The notes beneath the pieces were generated by a model. That model did not search any database. It was not told where the DNA came from and saw nothing but the letters and a program-made list of their open reading frames with translations. DNA of 64,000 nucleotides. It comes from Bin5 sp965208965 (GTDB lineage: Bacteria > Chloroflexota > Anaerolineae > Caldilineales > Caldilineaceae). Of the stretch, positions 25,514-34,490 are shown in pieces. Numbering within the stretch: position 1 is the stretch's first letter; every line of letters begins with the position of its first letter. The DNA lies in NCBI GenBank assembly GCA_965208965.1, contig OZ242384.1:2418001-2482000 (forward strand), in the 5' to 3' direction. The translations under genes were made by a program, and so were the position numbers.

Positions 25514-26227
25514 CTAGGCGGCAGGCTGCTCAGTCAAACTTACATAGAGACATTTCGCCAGCGAGCGGCCAATTATCTTGACGAGGCCACCCGGGTCCGT
25601 CTGCGTAGGACTGTCTTCGATCTGCACGATGCTCGGCCCGTCAAAAGGTTCAACATTCAACACTTTGACCCGATATCCGGGTTCAAGATTCATCTGGGTC
25701 AGATATCGCAGCATCGGCGCATTGTGGTTGGCTACCCGGCGCAATTCACCCACCTGTCCCGGGCGCAACTCCGCCAGACAGACCAGATTCTCGCTCTGAA
25801 CGTGACCGTCTTCGCTCGGAACCGGGTCTCCATGCGGGCAATGGGTCGGGAAGTTGCACAGGATCTCCATCCGTTTCTCGAATTCTGAACTGATAGCGTG
25901 CTCCAGCCGCATGGCTTCTGCCTTTACCTGGTCCCAGGTAAAGCCCATCACCTCGATCAGAAATACCTCCAACAGCCGGTGCCTTCGCAGCAACTGCAAC
26001 GCCGCCAGCCGGCCCTGATCGGTCAACTGAATTCCGGCCTTTGCAGAGCGCACGACATGACCGGTCTCTGTCAGCCTTTTCGCCATGCTGCTGGCCGCAG
26101 CCGACGACACGTCCATCTTCTGCGCAAGCGCAGAGGTGGAGATTCTGTCGCTGGTTTCGCTCAACTCGTAGATTGCAACCAGGTAGTCGAGCATCCCATC
26201 GGTGATGATGTTGCAGAAAGTACGCAT
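25514..26227 (-). CDS. DtxR/MntR-family metal-dependent repressor
   Basis: Iron- or manganese-sensing transcriptional regulator, 237 residues. N-terminal winged helix (about 12-70, ISTSALAQKMDVSSAAASSMAKRL is the recognition part), a dimerisation and metal-binding domain with the signature RLEHAIS and CNFPTHCPHGDPVP (about 105-140), and a C-terminal FeoA/SH3-like domain (about 155-230). The length fits three-domain DtxR-type proteins. A perfect sigma-70 promoter lies about 55 bases upstream, and a 12-base-spaced direct repeat (TGACAAC) across its -35 box could be the operator for self-regulation. ccmH and the TlpA-like gene follow. Confidence 0.9.
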   Translation of the reverse strand: MRTFCNIITDGMLDYLVAIYELSETSDRISTSALAQKMDVSSAAASSMAKRLTETGHVVRSAKAGIQLTDQGRLAALQLLRRHRLLEVFLIEVMGFTWDQVKAEAMRLEHAISSEFEKRMEILCNFPTHCPHGDPVPSEDGHVQSENLVCLAELRPGQVGELRRVANHNAPMLRYLTQMNLEPGYRVKVLNVEPFDGPSIVQIEDSPTQTDPGGLVKIIGRSLAKCLYVSLTEQPAA

Positions 26228-26281
26228 GATCGCTATAGTTCAACCGCTGGGAGATGAAAGGGCGACCCTGACAGTTGCAAA

Positions 26282-26310
26282 ATTATAATACGCAGTCTAT
26301 TCGTTGTCAA
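26282..26310 (-). promoter_or_regulatory. Consensus sigma-70 promoter of the dtxR-like operon
   Basis: On the minus strand TTGACA (26310-26305), exactly 17 bases, TATAAT (26287-26282): a full match to consensus. TGACAAC occurs twice 12 bases apart at and just upstream of the -35 box, a possible repressor site. Confidence 0.88.
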
Positions 26311-26454
26311 TACTGTTGTCATAGTCATGCAGTTTTCGCTTATTGTTGACTTCGAGCCCAGCTTGGAAAGCAAATATAGCCACTCTCACGTCGCTCCTCT
26401 CGGTCCCGACCCTCCCTCAGCCGGTTCCGGTTGGGGCATCTACGGAAAGACCTT

Positions 26455-27120
26455 ATGCAGCGCAAAATCGTCGACCTGAGTTACCCTCTTGCTCCTTCGA
26501 CGCCCCCGTTTCCGGGTGATTCTCCTGTCGAGATCGAGGTGCGTACGACTATCCCCGCCCATCTCCCACCCGGCACGCCGGGTTACATGAATACCAGCAA
26601 CGTGCGCTCGTCTCTCCACACCGGCACCCACATGGACGCCTTCTACCACTTCTATCATGAAGGGGCGACGATCGATCAGATTCCGCTGGCACAGTGCATC
26701 GGCCCGGCCCTGATGCTTGACCTCTCCACAAGAAAGTCCAAGACAGGAATCACCGCGCAAGATCTGGCGCCCCATCAACAGGACATCAGTCTAACACCCA
26801 AGGTAATTCTCAACACCGGCTGGGCGCAGAACTGGGGCAAAGCCAAGTATTTCACCGACTATCCGCCGCTGACAGAGGAGGCAGCCCGTTTCCTCGTGGA
26901 CTGCGGCATCGAACTCATAGGCATCGATACGCCATCGGTCGACTATTCGCCGAATGATGCCCACTTTGTACTTCTGGGGAACAACGTCCTGATTGTCGAA
27001 AACCTGACCAACCTTGGTCGGGTTGGTCAGCGCCACTTTCAATTCGCGGCTCTGCCCCTCAAAATTACAGGCCGGGACGGATCCCCCGTGCGCGCTATCG
27101 CCATCACCGTAGAGACGTAG
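26455..27120 (+). CDS. Cyclase family protein (kynurenine formamidase-like)
   Basis: Metal-dependent hydrolase of the cyclase/KynB family, 221 residues. The metal-binding signature HTGTHMD gives H55, H59 and D61, with H65 in DAFYHFYH close by; the usual next word is DAPxH, here DAFYH. GGAAAG five bases before the ATG fixes the start. An open TTG 24 bases earlier lacks a site. Members hydrolyse N-formylkynurenine, isatin or related amides. No tryptophan pathway genes are nearby, so the substrate is open. It is followed by a dioxygenase gene on the same strand. Confidence 0.88.
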   Translation: MQRKIVDLSYPLAPSTPPFPGDSPVEIEVRTTIPAHLPPGTPGYMNTSNVRSSLHTGTHMDAFYHFYHEGATIDQIPLAQCIGPALMLDLSTRKSKTGITAQDLAPHQQDISLTPKVILNTGWAQNWGKAKYFTDYPPLTEEAARFLVDCGIELIGIDTPSVDYSPNDAHFVLLGNNVLIVENLTNLGRVGQRHFQFAALPLKITGRDGSPVRAIAITVET

Positions 27121-27194
27121 TACATCCCATACCACTCTCCCGCTCGCTTCCGCCGCAACATACCGGGATAGGAATGACCTGAAGAGGCTAAATC

Positions 27195-28061
27195 ATGGCA
27201 CAGAAGATAGCAAAGAAAGCGGCGCCCGCCCTCCGCAGTGACAATACACTGACGGTCGTTGACAGCAGCCCCACGCCAGCGGAACGCTTCTTCTTCGACA
27301 ATAATGGCTACCTGGTCCTGGAAGACTTCCTGGATGCAGACCACGTCAACGCCTTGCTCCAGGCCCTCCATCGCGTGATGATACACCGGCGCAGCCTGCA
27401 GGAGCAGGAGTCCCCTCATACCGGCATGACGGCGCCTCTGGGCGAAAAGAGCACCCGCATCTTTTACATTCTCGATGACGATCCGCTCTTTCTCGAGATG
27501 CTCGACTGGCCCGCCATCTGGCCCTACGTAACCGGTCTCCTCAATACCCTCCCTCATCACCATGCATCTGACGCAATCATCGAGCATGGCAGCGACCTCA
27601 TCGGCCGCGGCATGAGATGGCATATCGACGGCATTGACGACGGATTCAGAAATCTCGGCCCGCAAATTCCTCTGTTGCAGCTCAAAATCGGTTACTATCT
27701 CAGTGACATGACCCAACCCGGCCAGGGCAACCTCTGCGTCGTGCCCGGCAGCCACAAGGCCGCCTCTGCGCCAAGTCGCGAAGATCTGCAGCAGTGGGGG
27801 ACGTCCGCCGGAGTTGCGGAGATCTGCGCGCCCGCGGGGACCGCAATCCTCTTCCACAATGCCCTCTGGCATTCCGCCGGCCCGTTCAGCAGTAAAGAGG
27901 GTCAACGCGCCATGCTCTACTATGCCTACGAGCATCCTTGGATGATCGCCTCGCAGGAACACTGGGGGTATTCCAGCGAATTCTACAACAGGCTTTCACC
28001 TGCACATCGCAAGCTTTTCCACGGTTTCCTTTTCGACCCACCCGAGCAGCGCTGGGGTTAG
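27195..28061 (+). CDS. Phytanoyl-CoA dioxygenase family protein, divergent third copy
   Basis: Third PhyH-type Fe(II)/2-oxoglutarate oxygenase of the window, 288 residues and clearly distant from the tandem pair. Iron ligands are H143 and D145 in MRWHID and H226 in ALWHSAG; the core strand is GNLCVVPGSHK. The N-terminus is lysine/alanine-rich and the oxygenase part begins at about residue 28. GAAGAGG lies upstream of the ATG. It lies 74 bases after the cyclase gene and may be in one operon with it. The substrate is unknown. Confidence 0.88.
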   Translation: MAQKIAKKAAPALRSDNTLTVVDSSPTPAERFFFDNNGYLVLEDFLDADHVNALLQALHRVMIHRRSLQEQESPHTGMTAPLGEKSTRIFYILDDDPLFLEMLDWPAIWPYVTGLLNTLPHHHASDAIIEHGSDLIGRGMRWHIDGIDDGFRNLGPQIPLLQLKIGYYLSDMTQPGQGNLCVVPGSHKAASAPSREDLQQWGTSAGVAEICAPAGTAILFHNALWHSAGPFSSKEGQRAMLYYAYEHPWMIASQEHWGYSSEFYNRLSPAHRKLFHGFLFDPPEQRWG

Positions 28062-28261
28062 GATACGCTAAACGGTCTCCGGCTCCATCAGACCCCTCTT
28101 CGCGATGACCCTCAAAACTGGACTGACCTACGACTCTGCTGGTAGGATTGGTGCTCTTGCACCTCGTCCCCGCCCTGCTGTAAGAAGGGGAACTCCCGCC
28201 AGGCGGCGGTTCGAGTTGGACAGCGCTCCAAATGCAAGCCGCGGTTCCCGAACTGTAAGGT

Positions 28262-29620
28262 TTGCCGCTGCCGCGTGTCCGAAGCGAATGCGTTCTGAAG
28301 GAGGGAAGGAAAATTAAGATCAACGCTTTCTGGAGAATCTGCGCACTGCTCGGCGCAGTCGTATTCGCCGCTTGTGCCCCAAGCGACCCTCCCAGTTCTC
28401 CGCAGCCGGACGCAAACGGGACGGCATCGTCCACTCCCACGACCGCGCCAGCCCGGACGCCCCCCGCCACCCCGCCAACCGCCGCCGCAGAAACCAGCAC
28501 GCCGGCCCCCGCGCCCGACTCCCAACAAAGGCCGGCTTGGCCCGACATTGTCTTGATCAAAACAATGTCTGGGCTGAAAAATCCAGTTGACCTAGCTCAC
28601 GCTCGGGATGGCTCCGGGCGCGTCTATGTGGTTGAGCAGAGGGGGTTGGTTCAGGCGTTTAATAATAGCTCCCAGGGCCAGACCCTGTTCATGGACATCC
28701 GTGAACGGGTCAACTGCTGTGGGGAAAAGGGGTTGCTTGGCATCGCCTTCCCCGCGGACTTTTCCAGCAACGGAATCGTCTACGTCAACTACACGACCAC
28801 AGTGCCCGGCACCCTGCACACCCGCGTCTCCCGCTTCCGCCTCCGCCCCGACGCTCATCAAGTCGATCCTGATACAGAAGAAATCCTTCTGCAGTTCCAT
28901 CAACCTTGGGGCAATCACAACGGCGGCCAGATCGCATTCGGCCCGGACGGTTACCTTTGGATCGGGACCGGTGATGGCGGCAGCGGCGGCGATCCCCAGG
29001 ACAATGGGCAGAAAGGTCAAACTCTCCTCGGCAAACTCCTTCGCATCGACGTCTCCGCTGCCACCGCCGCCCCCTATGCTATCCCTGCGGATAACCCATT
29101 CGTTGGCAATGATCAATTCCTCGACGAGATCTGGGCCTACGGTCTGCGCAACCCCTGGCGTTTCTCCTTCGACCGCGACACCGGTGACCTCTACATCGCA
29201 GATGTAGGCCAGAACGCCTGGGAAGAGGTGAACTTCCAACCCGCCGGCAGCGCCGGCGGCGAAAACTACGGCTGGCGCATCATGGAAGGCCTTCACTGCT
29301 TCAACCCCTCTGCCGGCTGTCCCACAACCGGTCTGACCATGCCGGTGGCCGAGTACGACCGTATCAGCGGAAAGTCCATTACCGGCGGGTATGTCTACAG
29401 GGGGCAGGACTACCCCTCCCTTCAGGGCATCTACTTTTTCGCCGACTATGTTACCGGTAATATCTGGGGTCTGAGGCAGGTCGACGGCGCATGGGAGTCC
29501 GAACTTCTTCTGGATAGCGCCTACAACGTCAGCAGCTTTGGCGAAGATGAGGCAGGCAATCTCTACCTCCTCGACTACAGAGGTGTAGTCCTTCAGATTC
29601 AGGCTGCTGGTCAAAACTGA
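28262..29620 (+). CDS. PQQ-dependent sugar dehydrogenase-like lipoprotein (soluble GDH fold)
   Basis: Six-bladed beta-propeller related to soluble glucose/sorbosone dehydrogenase (YliI/Asd type). The signal INAFWRICALLGAVVFAAC ends in a lipobox cysteine, followed by a Pro/Thr/Ala linker of about 50 residues and the propeller: CCGEKGLLGIAF, NHNGGQIAFGPDGYLWIGTGD, YGLRNPWRFSFD and the metal/PQQ-region GQNAWEEV. The coordinate start is a TTG, 17 codons before a better-placed start: the very strong AAGGAGGGAAGGAAA lies directly before an ATT codon at 28313, and starting there gives a textbook lipoprotein signal. So an ATT start is possible. Cell-surface location is likely. Confidence 0.82.
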   Translation: MPLPRVRSECVLKEGRKIKINAFWRICALLGAVVFAACAPSDPPSSPQPDANGTASSTPTTAPARTPPATPPTAAAETSTPAPAPDSQQRPAWPDIVLIKTMSGLKNPVDLAHARDGSGRVYVVEQRGLVQAFNNSSQGQTLFMDIRERVNCCGEKGLLGIAFPADFSSNGIVYVNYTTTVPGTLHTRVSRFRLRPDAHQVDPDTEEILLQFHQPWGNHNGGQIAFGPDGYLWIGTGDGGSGGDPQDNGQKGQTLLGKLLRIDVSAATAAPYAIPADNPFVGNDQFLDEIWAYGLRNPWRFSFDRDTGDLYIADVGQNAWEEVNFQPAGSAGGENYGWRIMEGLHCFNPSAGCPTTGLTMPVAEYDRISGKSITGGYVYRGQDYPSLQGIYFFADYVTGNIWGLRQVDGAWESELLLDSAYNVSSFGEDEAGNLYLLDYRGVVLQIQAAGQN

Positions 29621-29714
29621 TTCTGTCGCGTTGAAAATGTGAAGGCGAGCACGCCGCGCATGAAACTCTCTTGAGCAGCACTTTTGCAACACAGCGCCAG
29701 CCAAAGGACCTTCC

Positions 29715-30869
29715 ATGGACTTCGACTTGATCATCATCGGCGGCGGCATCGTCGGAGCGGCCGCAGCCTATCGCGCCGGTCAGCTCGGCGCCCGAACTCT
29801 CCTGTGCGACCGCCGTGACAAAGGCCGTGCCACCGACGCCGGCGCCGGCATCCTGGCCCCCGAAAGCAGCACCCGTGACGGCCGCCTCTGGTACGATTTC
29901 GCCCTCGATGCCGTGGATTACTATTCAGTGCTGATCGATGATCTCACTGCCGACGGCGTGCCCAACGAAGAGCTCACTCGGGCCTATAGCCTGTGTTCCA
30001 AGCTGTCGGTCGCCCTCGACGACACCGAAGCGGCCGCCCTCGCCGAAATGGAGCAGGAAATTTACGCCCGCCAGGAGGAGAGGCGCCCTCCCTCCGCGGA
30101 GTTGATTCGACGCATCTCTCCCGCAGAAGCCCGCGACTCCTTCTTCCCTCCACTGGCCGACGCCAGCGCAGTATTGCTTCAGCCAGTCTCCCGCCGCGTC
30201 GACGGCCGCCTGATGACAGCAGCTCTCCAAGGCGGCCTGCGCAGCCGCGGCGTCCAGACACTCGACGCCGACGTCCCGGACCTGCTGCTGGAAAACGGCC
30301 AGGTGAACGGTGTGCGAACCGTTGCAGGCGAAGAATTTACGGCTGGCGCCGTTCTCATCGCTGGCGGAGCCTGGTCGGCCGCCTTCGCCGACCAGCTGAA
30401 CGTCCGGATTCCCGTTTCCCCCCAGCGCGGGCAGATCATCCATCTGCTTGTCCCCGGCCAGGATACGAGTACCTGGTCGATCGTCGGCGGATTCAGCGGC
30501 CACTATCAGGTGCCCTGGCCCGGTGGTCGCGTCGCTGTTGGCGCAACTCGTGAGACCGGAAGTGGCTTTGCTCCCCATTCAACCGTTGAGGGAATCCAGG
30601 AAGTGCTGGACGAAGCCCTGCGCCTCGCCCCCGGCCTGCGCGACGCCGCTATCCATGAAATTCGCGTCGGCCTGCGCCCCTATACCGCCGACCATCTGCC
30701 GCTGCTGGGATCCGTTCCAGGCGCGAAAGGTGTATTTCTTGCTACCGGCCACGGGCCTACCGGTCTGACCCTCGGCCCGTTCAGCGCAAAGCTGGTGGTC
30801 GAGCAAGCCCTTGATCAATCGGTCTCGTGGGACCTGGCGTCCTTTTCAGTAACACGCATCTTTCACTAG
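29715..30869 (+). CDS. FAD-dependent oxidoreductase, DAO family (glycine oxidase ThiO-like)
   Basis: Amine or amino-acid oxidase type flavoprotein, 384 residues. The Rossmann motif IIIGGGIVGAAAAYRAGQLG is near residues 6-25, then GRATDAGAGILAPES binds FAD, and GLRPYTADHLPLLG and ATGHGPTGLTLGP form the C-terminal FAD-binding end. ThiO supplies iminoglycine for thiamine synthesis, but no thi genes are near, so a general D-amino-acid or sarcosine oxidase is equally possible. It stands about 95 bases after the sugar dehydrogenase on the same strand. Family certain, substrate open. Confidence 0.88.
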   Translation: MDFDLIIIGGGIVGAAAAYRAGQLGARTLLCDRRDKGRATDAGAGILAPESSTRDGRLWYDFALDAVDYYSVLIDDLTADGVPNEELTRAYSLCSKLSVALDDTEAAALAEMEQEIYARQEERRPPSAELIRRISPAEARDSFFPPLADASAVLLQPVSRRVDGRLMTAALQGGLRSRGVQTLDADVPDLLLENGQVNGVRTVAGEEFTAGAVLIAGGAWSAAFADQLNVRIPVSPQRGQIIHLLVPGQDTSTWSIVGGFSGHYQVPWPGGRVAVGATRETGSGFAPHSTVEGIQEVLDEALRLAPGLRDAAIHEIRVGLRPYTADHLPLLGSVPGAKGVFLATGHGPTGLTLGPFSAKLVVEQALDQSVSWDLASFSVTRIFH

Positions 30870-31033
30870 GTGAACAGCGTCTCCTGAGCCCGGCCGTTTA
30901 CGGACGACATGCAGTCACACTGCGCGCTCAGCCCCCGGCACATTTCGAAGGTTGCAGCAAGAGTTCCGCAAGAAAACCAATGCATTCGATTCTGTAGCAT
31001 CGACAAAAACTCCAAACTGAATGAGGCTTCCCT

Positions 31034-31798
31034 ATGGGCGAAATCCCCCCCGCCATCGAATCAATTCCAAGCGACTATCCCACCAACACCGATCCCTCTC
31101 CCAAAACGCATACCGCTTACACAATCAAAGAAATGCCGGAGGATTTGCGCCCCAGAGAGAGGCTGGAGTATGTCGGCGCCCGCGCCCTGAGCGCCGCCGA
31201 ACTCCTTGCAATTCTGCTGCGTACCGGTGGCAAGGGCGAAAACGTCATCCGCCTGTCCGAGCGGCTGCTGACCGAATTCAATGGTCTGTCAGGCTTGGCC
31301 CAAGCCAGCTTCGAAGAGTTGACAAAGACCCGCGGCGTCGGCAAAGCCAAGGTCACGCAGATCAAAGCCGCCCTCGAACTGGGGCGCAGACTGCTGCTCG
31401 CCGCGCCCCAGGAGCGCGACAAGATCCAGAGCCCCTCCGATGTCGCTAATCTGCTGATGTTGGAAATGGGTATGCTGGAGCGGGAACAGGTACGGGTCGT
31501 TCTCCTGGACACGAAAAACAATGTCCAGCGCACCCCCGTCGTCTATTCCGGCAGTCTCAATGCCGCCGTTATTCGTGTAGGAGAAATCTTTACCGAGGCC
31601 GTACGCGCCAACAGCGCCTCACTCATCGTCGTCCACAACCATCCCAGCGGCGACCCGACTCCCAGCCCCGAAGATGTGCAGGTGACAAAACAGATCGTCG
31701 CCGCGGGCAAGCTCCTTCAGATCGATGTTCTCGATCATCTGATCATCACCCGTAACAACTATGTCAGTTTGAAGGAAAGAAGGCTGGGGTTCGAATGA
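31034..31798 (+). CDS. radC: RadC/JAMM-domain protein
   Basis: DNA-repair-associated RadC family, 254 residues. N-terminal helix-hairpin-helix region (GVGKAKVTQIKAALELGRR, about 101-119) and C-terminal JAMM metalloprotease-like domain with H201, H203 and D214 in HNHPSGDPTPSPED. The N-terminal 25 residues are an unrelated low-complexity extension. A biochemical activity has not been established for the family. The start was taken as the first ATG in frame; no strong ribosome binding site is seen. Confidence 0.94.
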   Translation: MGEIPPAIESIPSDYPTNTDPSPKTHTAYTIKEMPEDLRPRERLEYVGARALSAAELLAILLRTGGKGENVIRLSERLLTEFNGLSGLAQASFEELTKTRGVGKAKVTQIKAALELGRRLLLAAPQERDKIQSPSDVANLLMLEMGMLEREQVRVVLLDTKNNVQRTPVVYSGSLNAAVIRVGEIFTEAVRANSASLIVVHNHPSGDPTPSPEDVQVTKQIVAAGKLLQIDVLDHLIITRNNYVSLKERRLGFE

Positions 31799-31813
31799 TG
31801 CCAGGCGCTACTG

Positions 31814-32611
31814 TTACGCCAGCGCGCTGACACTCAGCAGGTACTCTGTCACCGCGCGCACGTCGCCAGCATTCAGTTGATAGTCCTTCTTTGTGCGCAC
31901 ATACTTCTTCAACTGGTCTACCCGCAACACCGGCATCGAGGGGTTCTCAAGCTCCAGTTGCATCGCCGGATTGATGAAGACCGCCGCGCTCTCGATCGGA
32001 ATGTCGGCAGCGTTTACCGTCAGTTCACCGCTTGACTCTCCCTCTTGAAGCAGTTCCCGAACTTTCCGCTCGGTCTCCTCGATCTCACGTGTGGGGTTGC
32101 CCAGCCCCTCCCGGTTGAGAAACGTAAGTAGTCGGCCCAGGCTGAACCGTTCCCGCCATCTGTCCCCGTATACGGTCACCGTCCCTTTGTCGCTGCGCAC
32201 AAGAAAGACCCGTACGCCGGACGGCCCCACCAAAATGTACGGGACTTCATCCAGTCTCCATAGAAAAAGCGCGTACTTGTCGTCAAACCCTTTCAGACCG
32301 TTCTCGACAAGCTCATCCGGTCGCGCAAATCGCTTGCTGCCAGGCCAGCGCCGCGGCGCAAAGCGGTTAATATAGTAGCTCCCGACATTGGTGGCGATAA
32401 AGCCCACCGCCAGCGCGCCAAAACTGACAACTGTCCAGTATCGTTGAATAAAACCGGTCAGAGCGTTGGCTGCCGGTTCATCCGGCGGGAACCAGTTCGG
32501 CGTAAAGCTGGCGAGAAGGCCGACAAAAAGGATCGCCAGACCACCCAGGGCAATTCGCCGCCCCCTCTGCTCTCTTGACTTAATCGCCGGCAGATTGCGG
32601 TACACTTTCAT
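31814..32611 (-). CDS. Membrane protein with NERD-like cytoplasmic domain
   Basis: 265 residues with two membrane helices (about 21-40 and 58-80) followed by a soluble domain. Residues 98-150 (ENGLKGFDDKYALFLW, then VGPSGVRVFLVRSDKGTV) resemble a nuclease-related NERD domain start, where a conserved strand with a G-V-F/Y pattern is followed by a charged residue. The rest is helical and charged. I do not recognise a known product. It lies just upstream of nothing on its strand and 30 bases after the plsX start region; convergent with radC. The NERD link is tentative. Confidence 0.55.
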   Translation of the reverse strand: MKVYRNLPAIKSREQRGRRIALGGLAILFVGLLASFTPNWFPPDEPAANALTGFIQRYWTVVSFGALAVGFIATNVGSYYINRFAPRRWPGSKRFARPDELVENGLKGFDDKYALFLWRLDEVPYILVGPSGVRVFLVRSDKGTVTVYGDRWRERFSLGRLLTFLNREGLGNPTREIEETERKVRELLQEGESSGELTVNAADIPIESAAVFINPAMQLELENPSMPVLRVDQLKKYVRTKKDYQLNAGDVRAVTEYLLSVSALA

Positions 32612-32640
32612 GGAGTTGAATTCTTCGGTGATTTGGCTGG

Positions 32641-33669
32641 CTACCGCTGGAGGGCGATCATTTCATCGGAGTTGTCGATAACTTCGCTGACGCCCGACTG
32701 AATCTCCTCAACCAGCCGCGAATCGATCAACTGCTTCGCGTTGCGAATCGTGTGGCGGATGGCGTTGGCGTTGCTTCTGCCGTGGCCGACAACCATCAAA
32801 TTGGACAGGCCCAGCAGGACCGCCCCTCCAAACTCGCTGTCGTCAAGCCTTCGCGCCATCCTGCGCAGCGCGGAGCGAACCAGCAGACCGCCAATGCTGC
32901 TGATCGGCCCGGCCGTGATCTCATCCAACAGTACACCTTGAAGTAACTTGACAATGCCCTCCGCGCCCTTCATGAAGACATTGCCCGTAAAGCCGTCCGT
33001 GACCACCACATCAGCAATGCCGCTGGTCACGTCCCGAGCCTCGATATTTCCCATAAACCGGATGCCGGGCGTTTCCTCCAGCAACGCAGTCGCCTCCAGA
33101 ACCAGCTGATTGCCTTTGCCTTCCTCTTCACCATTGCTCAAAATGCGAACGCTCGGATTTCGCACGCCCATGATGCGTCGCGAGTAGACACTGCCCATCA
33201 CGCTGAACTGCTGCAACTGCTCCGGCTTGACGTCGGTATTGGCCCCAACATCCAGGATCAGGCAGAAACCCCGCAAAGTGGGAAAAGGAACGATCAACGC
33301 CGGACGCAGGATACTCTGCATCCGACCAAAGTGCAGAATGCCGGCAGCCAGCGCGCCGCCCGTATTGCCCGCCGTCACAAATGCATCCGCCTTGCCTTCC
33401 TTCACCAGCTTGCAGGCTACCACCATTGAACTGTTCTTCTTGGTGCGTACCGCCTTTGCCGGTTTGTCCGACATTTCGATCACTTCATAGGCTGGCACGA
33501 TCGGCAGGTCCAGCCTGTGCGTCGGATGCCTCGCCAACTCCCTTTCTATGACGTCCGGGCGCCCCACCAGCGAAACAGTAACGTCGTACTGTCGTGCCGC
33601 CAATATCGCGCCGGCAACGATTTCGCGCGGTGCGTTGTCGCCGCCCATGACGTCAAGGGCAATATTCAT
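32641..33669 (-). CDS. plsX: Phosphate acyltransferase
   Basis: Makes acyl-phosphate from acyl-ACP for phospholipid synthesis at the inner face of the membrane. 342 residues, the family length. Typical segments are MNIALDVMGGDNAPREIV at the start, SAGNTGGA-like FVTAGNTGGALAAG, LDVGANTDVKPE and TDGFTGNVFMKGAEG. TTGGAGGAAAG six bases before the ATG fixes the start. The gene usually stands beside fabH or acpP; here it is followed instead by a NERD-like membrane protein gene, and the KDPG aldolase diverges from it. Confidence 0.95.
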   Translation of the reverse strand: MNIALDVMGGDNAPREIVAGAILAARQYDVTVSLVGRPDVIERELARHPTHRLDLPIVPAYEVIEMSDKPAKAVRTKKNSSMVVACKLVKEGKADAFVTAGNTGGALAAGILHFGRMQSILRPALIVPFPTLRGFCLILDVGANTDVKPEQLQQFSVMGSVYSRRIMGVRNPSVRILSNGEEEGKGNQLVLEATALLEETPGIRFMGNIEARDVTSGIADVVVTDGFTGNVFMKGAEGIVKLLQGVLLDEITAGPISSIGGLLVRSALRRMARRLDDSEFGGAVLLGLSNLMVVGHGRSNANAIRHTIRNAKQLIDSRLVEEIQSGVSEVIDNSDEMIALQR

Positions 33670-33701
33670 GCAGACTTTCCTCCAATAGGCAATTGAATCA
33701 A

Positions 33702-33710
33702 TGCTATACT
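33702..33710 (+). promoter_or_regulatory. Extended -10 element before the KDPG aldolase gene
   Basis: TGCTATACT without a good -35. On the minus strand the same AT-rich patch reads TATAGT at 33716-33711, which could serve plsX. A divergent promoter region is plausible. Confidence 0.35.
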
Positions 33711-33812
33711 ACTATAGGTCCGGAGCATTTGAGAAATCGTTCCAAATGCAAGAGATACCGTGCCGGATTCGATTTTCCTGGAGGGGCTGCCAATCTGCTG
33801 CCGCAACCACCA

Positions 33813-34472
33813 ATGAGCGCGAGTATGAATTTCAGACCAGAAGAGATGGCGCGTGCAGTGCAGGACGACGGCATCGTCGCTATCGTACGCGGGGACTTTT
33901 CCGCCCAGAAAGCGCTCGAAATCGGCGACGCTCTCTTGGCCGCCCCCGTGCATGTGATGGAAGTAACTCTGAACACGCCCGGTGCGCTCGAACTTGTCCG
34001 TATGTTGCGGGCCCGCTTCGGCCAGAATATGTACATCGGCGCCGGCACTGTGCGTACCGAAGACCAGTTCGATGCCGCCCTCGCCGCCGGCGCACAGTTC
34101 ACCGTCGCGCCCGGTCTCAACCTTGCCGTAGTTGAACAGGCACGTAAGGCCGGCGCCTTGCACATTCCAGGTATCTACACCGCCACCGAAGCCGAGACGG
34201 CCCACGCAGCCGGCTCCCATCTCCTGAAGCTCTTTCCCGCCAATCTCGGTGGCCCTGCTTATCTGAAAGCCCTGCGCGCTCCGCTCGACGACATCCGGTT
34301 CGTGCCCACAGGTGGCATCGGCCCGGAAAACGCCGCCGCTTGGGCCGCCGCCGGCGCCACCGCACTGGGCGTCGGCAGCTCCCTCGTCAGCGGACCGGAC
34401 CAGACCACGGCTGACCTGATTAAGCAGGCGCGCGCTATACGTCAGGCGTGGGAATCCGGCTGCAGTTCCTAG
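33813..34472 (+). CDS. eda: 2-keto-3-deoxy-6-phosphogluconate / 4-hydroxy-2-oxoglutarate aldolase family
   Basis: Class I aldolase cleaving KDPG to pyruvate and glyceraldehyde-3-phosphate, or a related keto acid. From the ATG at 33813 there are 219 residues, near the family norm; the frame is open 40 codons earlier but that part is unlike aldolases. A second ATG four codons on is also possible. Active-site residues: R26 in AIVRG, E50 in MEVTLNTP, the phosphate strand GAGTV, and the Schiff-base lysine K139 in LLKLFPAN; VPTGGIGPEN binds phosphate. No Entner-Doudoroff partner (edd) is in the window, so related sugar acids remain possible. Confidence 0.88.
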   Translation: MSASMNFRPEEMARAVQDDGIVAIVRGDFSAQKALEIGDALLAAPVHVMEVTLNTPGALELVRMLRARFGQNMYIGAGTVRTEDQFDAALAAGAQFTVAPGLNLAVVEQARKAGALHIPGIYTATEAETAHAAGSHLLKLFPANLGGPAYLKALRAPLDDIRFVPTGGIGPENAAAWAAAGATALGVGSSLVSGPDQTTADLIKQARAIRQAWESGCSS

Positions 34473-34490
34473 TTGGCGGCCGTTTCCCGT

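Noticed and set aside
27039..27962. Long minus-strand frame opposite the cyclase and third dioxygenase genes
   Set aside because: No family resemblance; the plus strand carries two well-recognised enzymes with motifs. A shadow of GC-rich coding DNA.
28592..29749. Long minus-strand frame opposite the sugar dehydrogenase gene
   Set aside because: Covers the propeller gene entirely and has no recognisable domain.
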